Assembly: GCA_031421635.1 (NCBI GenBank)
Contig: JANOPA010000067.1
Location: 4,520 to 68,519, forward strand
DNA length: 64,000 nt
Origin: JAPOKJ01 sp031421635
GTDB taxonomy: Bacteria > Pseudomonadota > Gammaproteobacteria > Burkholderiales > Burkholderiaceae_E
Direction of reading: 5' to 3'
Part shown: positions 61,518-64,000 of the stretch, one piece after another
How positions within the stretch are numbered: position 1 is the stretch's first letter
How the letters are laid out: every line of letters begins with the position of its first letter
Position numbers and translations under genes: made by a program
Notes under the pieces: model-generated
What the model saw: the letters and a program-made list of their open reading frames with translations, nothing else
The model's database searches: none
Told to the model about the DNA's origin: nothing

Positions 61518-61631
61518 GAAAATGCTTTGCCTGAATACAAATAATTATAGATACTGACAGAACCCGCCAAAATGGGTCGATGACGGCCCTTCGATCCAAT
61601 TTTGGTTAGCCTACTTACTAAGGATTTCCCC

Positions 61632-61913
61632 ATGATTCATTGCGTGTTACATGATCCCAACGACAGCGTTGCCGTAGTTGTCACAGAAGGCATTAAAGCG
61701 GGCCAGCAACTCACCGCGTTAATTCTCGATGAAGATCGCACCATCACCGTGCCGTGCAAGGCCGATATTCCTTTGGGTCACAAAGTCGCCATGAAGGACA
61801 TGGCAGTCGGCGCAACCGTGATCAAGTACGGCGTCGATATCGGTAAGGTCGTTGCAGCTATCAAGGCAGGTGAGCATGCCCATGTTCACAACATTAAAAC
61901 GAAGCGCTGGTAA
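61632..61913 (+). CDS. SAF-domain small subunit of UxaA-type lyase (SuyA-like)
   Basis: 93 residues. SAF beta-clip pattern VVTEGIKAGQQLTALIL and IPLGHKVAMKDMAVGATVIKYGVDIG. TAAGGA precedes the ATG. It pairs with the large subunit 62 bases downstream; such split SAF plus catalytic subunits occur in altronate, galactarate and sulfolactate lyases. Confidence 0.92.
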   Translation: MIHCVLHDPNDSVAVVVTEGIKAGQQLTALILDEDRTITVPCKADIPLGHKVAMKDMAVGATVIKYGVDIGKVVAAIKAGEHAHVHNIKTKRW

Positions 61914-61975
61914 CGACACAATCACTACAACAACTTAGCAAACACCAAGTTAGCACAGATATTAAGGATTTCATC

Positions 61976-63151
61976 ATGTCGTTTTTAACCCAAGACGCAA
62001 CATTCTGGGGCTTTCTTCGCGAGAACGGCCGCGTCGGCGTACGCAATCACGTGATCATTTTGCCGCTTGATGATTTATCAAATGCAGCGGCCGAAGCGGT
62101 CGCGCATAACATCAAAGGGGTGATGGCGATCCCCCACCCCTATGGTCGCCTACAGTTTGGTGCCGACTTGGATTTGCACTTTGCAACCCTTATCGGTGCG
62201 GGCTGTAATCCCAATGTTGCGGCGGTCGTTGTGATTGGTATCGAAGACAGTTGGACCAAAAAAGTCGTCGATGGTATTGCCAAGACCGGTAAGCCGGTTG
62301 TGGGGTTTGGGATCGAAGGCCATGGTGACCATGAAACCATCATGCGGGCATCCCGGGTCGCGAAAGACTATGTGCAGTGGGCCACCGAGAAGCATCGTGT
62401 GGAATGCTCCATCAGCGATCTTTGGGTGTCTACCAAATGTGGTGAGTCTGACACCACATCGGGCTGTGGTTCCAACCCGACTGTGGGCAATGCGTTCGAT
62501 ACGCTCCATGCGCTCGGCACAACACTGGTATTTGGCGAAACCTCTGAAATTACCGGAGGTGAAAGCATCGTAGCTGCCCGTTGCAAAACGCCCGCGGTAC
62601 GCGATCAGTTCATGGCAATGTTTAATCGCTATCAGGACATGATCAATCGAAACAAGACGACGGATCTTTCCGAATCTCAACCTACCAAGGGCAACATTGC
62701 CGGAGGCCTTACCACCATCGAAGAAAAAGCGATGGGCAATATTCAGAAGATCGGTAAGAAATGTACCGTCGATGGGGTAATCGACAAGGCCGAGATGCCA
62801 ACCCATCCGGGCCTTTGGTTTATGGACTCCTCCTCGGCAGCGGCTGAGATGGTGACCTTGTGCGCTGCATCGGGATTTGTAGTGCATTTCTTTCCGACGG
62901 GCCAAGGTAACGTCATCGGCAATGCAATCGTGCCGGTCATTAAAATTTGCGCCAATCCTCGTACTGTTCGCACGATGAGCGAGCATATCGATGTAAATTG
63001 TTCCGGTCTGCTACAGCGTGAACGCACCATGGATCAAACCGGTGATCAGTTGCTTGAGGTGATGATGCGAACCATTAACGGACGCTTCACGGCTGCAGAA
63101 GCATTGGGGCATCGTGAGTTTGTCATGACGCGCTTGTTTGAAAGCGCTTGA
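61976..63151 (+). CDS. UxaA-family lyase large subunit (SuyB-like)
   Basis: 391 residues. NGRVGVRNHVIILP, the metal/substrate loop STKCGESDTTSGCGSNPTVG, FGETSEITGGESI, KGNIAGGLTTIEEKAMGNI, and FPTGQGNVIGNAIVPVIKI. These look closer to (R)-sulfolactate sulfo-lyase subunit SuyB than to altronate dehydratase, though that is by memory of the family. AAGGA before ATG. Reaction is a lyase elimination from a 2-hydroxy acid. Confidence 0.9.
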   Translation: MSFLTQDATFWGFLRENGRVGVRNHVIILPLDDLSNAAAEAVAHNIKGVMAIPHPYGRLQFGADLDLHFATLIGAGCNPNVAAVVVIGIEDSWTKKVVDGIAKTGKPVVGFGIEGHGDHETIMRASRVAKDYVQWATEKHRVECSISDLWVSTKCGESDTTSGCGSNPTVGNAFDTLHALGTTLVFGETSEITGGESIVAARCKTPAVRDQFMAMFNRYQDMINRNKTTDLSESQPTKGNIAGGLTTIEEKAMGNIQKIGKKCTVDGVIDKAEMPTHPGLWFMDSSSAAAEMVTLCAASGFVVHFFPTGQGNVIGNAIVPVIKICANPRTVRTMSEHIDVNCSGLLQRERTMDQTGDQLLEVMMRTINGRFTAAEALGHREFVMTRLFESA

Positions 63152-63166
63152 GGGCGTGGGGGAAAA

Positions 63167-63583
63167 ATGGGAGAGTACTGGGCCATTCTCACCTTCGTCG
63201 GCCTTGCAGCGCTTGGACTTCTTGTAATTATCGTAGGCTCGGCTAGAGGCGTTTTTGCCTCAAGCAAGGAGACTCGCGAGTGGCGCGATCTTGCTTTACG
63301 TCGAGGCTGGACACTGGACGGCGCACCGCGCTTCAAAGGCGAGATAGACTGGAAGAAAAAGTACGGCCCACACAACGTGCTTTTTGATCTGAATAGTTTT
63401 ATTGGTTCAGTGGAAAACGATGAGTTAGCACAGACCAATTTTGACGTTTATGGAATGGACTTGAGAGGCGCTGGTTTTGCGATATTGAGCGAGGAGCGCT
63501 TGCGGGTGTTCGAGCAAAGAAAGAAGTCGTCGCGCGTACTTGCGATGGCTATTGCGAACCAGGGCCCCTGTCGGCTTGGATAG
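63167..63583 (+). CDS. Membrane protein of unknown function, C-terminus probably altered
   Basis: 138 residues. One membrane helix (ILTFVGLAALGLLVIIVGSARG) followed by a soluble domain WRDLALRRGWTLDGAPRFKGEIDWKKKYGPHNVLFDLNSFIG. The last ten residues (NQGPCRLG) look unlike a natural end and coincide with the minus-strand remnant below, so the gene is likely truncated by rearrangement. Confidence 0.6.
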   Translation: MGEYWAILTFVGLAALGLLVIIVGSARGVFASSKETREWRDLALRRGWTLDGAPRFKGEIDWKKKYGPHNVLFDLNSFIGSVENDELAQTNFDVYGMDLRGAGFAILSEERLRVFEQRKKSSRVLAMAIANQGPCRLG

Positions 63584-63810
63584 CTGACGGGCTGATTGCC
63601 TTCGACCTTGACTCTAAATCTGCGGTCGCGCGTGCCTGGCTGCTGATCTTTGAGGCTGAGTTTGTAAACTCGCGGGCCGGCGGCCACCGTACCTGGCTTT
63701 GCCTCAATCAATTTTACCTCTCGCCCGCTGACCAGGAATCGAGCTTGATCACCTTGAGCAATGGCCGCATCCACTTCCTTGGCGTCGAGCAACAGAAGGT
63801 CGCTCGGCTC
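63560..63810 (-). pseudogene. Coding-like remnant, family unknown
   Basis: In one minus-strand frame EPSDLLLLDAKEVDAAIAQGDQARFLVSG then GPRVYKLSLKDQQPGTRDRRFRVKVEG reads like a real protein, but there is no start codon: the frame opens after a TGA at 63811. I see no family. It is probably the interior of a gene cut by the IS end. Confidence 0.4.
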
Positions 63811-63939
63811 TCATAAACCGAGATTTTCCATTGGCCGTTAATTTCTAATGGAAACCATTAGGTTAAGTGATTGATTAGAATGGGATTTAGGGTGTTTTGA
63901 TCGTCTAAATTGGCGTCGCGATTTGAGTGCGAGGTATTG
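63811..63939. repeat. Putative IS left end with palindrome
   Basis: AT-rich stretch before the transposase start. At 63845-63861 is a perfect palindrome CTAATGG, AAA, CCATTAG, and TTCCATT near 63826 pairs with AATGGAA. Could be the transposon end or transposase promoter/operator; IS inverted repeat ends are not resolved here. Confidence 0.45.
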
Positions 63940-64000
63940 ATGGGCTTTAACTTACGGTTTACCGACAAAGAGATCACCGCTTGGGGTGGCATGGCGCTGA
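63940..64000 (+). mobile_element. Transposase, 5' end only (IS1380-like)
   Basis: Twenty codons to the window edge: start ATG 63940 with GAGG; FTDKEITAWGGMAL matches the opening of IS1380-family DDE transposases as I recall it (KITAWGGM type). The rest is outside the window. Confidence 0.65.

Noticed and set aside
62150..62986. Minus-strand 278-codon frame
   Set aside because: Antisense shadow of the UxaA/SuyB-like gene, whose conserved motifs fix the true strand.
1..64000. tRNA or rRNA genes
   Set aside because: I looked for T-loop-like GGTTCGAATCC and rRNA conserved strings and saw none.

Overview
The window reads as chromosomal DNA of a Betaproteobacterium, most likely Burkholderiales. 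This is inferred from five Bug/TctC-type periplasmic receptor genes, an rpoH preceded by a CIRCE operator, a DUF6502/DUF5666 gene pair, and moderate-to-high GC protein-dense sequence. No rRNA, tRNA or CRISPR was found. Genes are tightly packed; a transposase start at the right edge and several gene remnants are the only signs of mobile DNA.

Layout. 1-4.6 kb: DUF6502 and DUF5666 lipoprotein genes on the minus strand, divergent from rpoH (heat-shock sigma) with a CIRCE site, then a second, larger DUF5666 lipoprotein. 4.6-12.6 kb: a Bug receptor gene and an S-adenosylmethionine decarboxylase gene on the plus strand, facing a five-gene minus-strand operon: SPFH-SHOCT protein, zinc-ribbon DUF4178 membrane protein, DUF350 membrane protein, membrane-anchored spermidine-synthase-like protein and Tat-exported FAD oxidoreductase. 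This polyamine/membrane cluster is the most interesting poorly characterised system here. 12.6-23.6 kb: a catabolic stretch with a FAH-family hydrolase, secreted repeat protein, MetE-like methyltransferase, tannase-family esterase, two Bug receptors, EamA transporter, epoxide-hydrolase-like enzyme, SDR and amidase.

23.7-51.7 kb: a large exopolysaccharide locus. Minus strand (34.3 to 25.2 kb): Wza-like export protein, Wzz/GumC-like chain-length protein, Wzy-like polymerase, pyruvyltransferase, two GT2 enzymes, Wzx-like flippase and a YcgR-N-like small protein, mostly joined by ATGA stop/start overlaps. Divergent plus strand (39.8 to 44.4 kb): initiating sugar transferase, a 929-residue multi-domain fusion with a GT26 core, and an acyltransferase. 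Between them lie regulators: a histidine kinase flanked by pseudo-receivers, a response regulator, an Hpt protein, an STAS antagonist and a PAS-SpoIIE phosphatase/HATPase. A frameshifted galU, a lipoprotein and LruC-domain protein, and a second SpoIIE/STAS pair follow. Signals probably reach the polysaccharide machinery through phosphorelay, partner switching and perhaps c-di-GMP.

51.9-64 kb: flavin monooxygenase plus Bug receptor, tRNA-dihydrouridine synthase, TauD-type dioxygenase plus Bug receptor, a secreted protein, a RhlE-type helicase with an unusual start, a SUI1/YciH protein, an orphan ABC ATPase, an UxaA/SuyAB-like two-subunit lyase, then broken genes and the start of an IS1380-like transposase.
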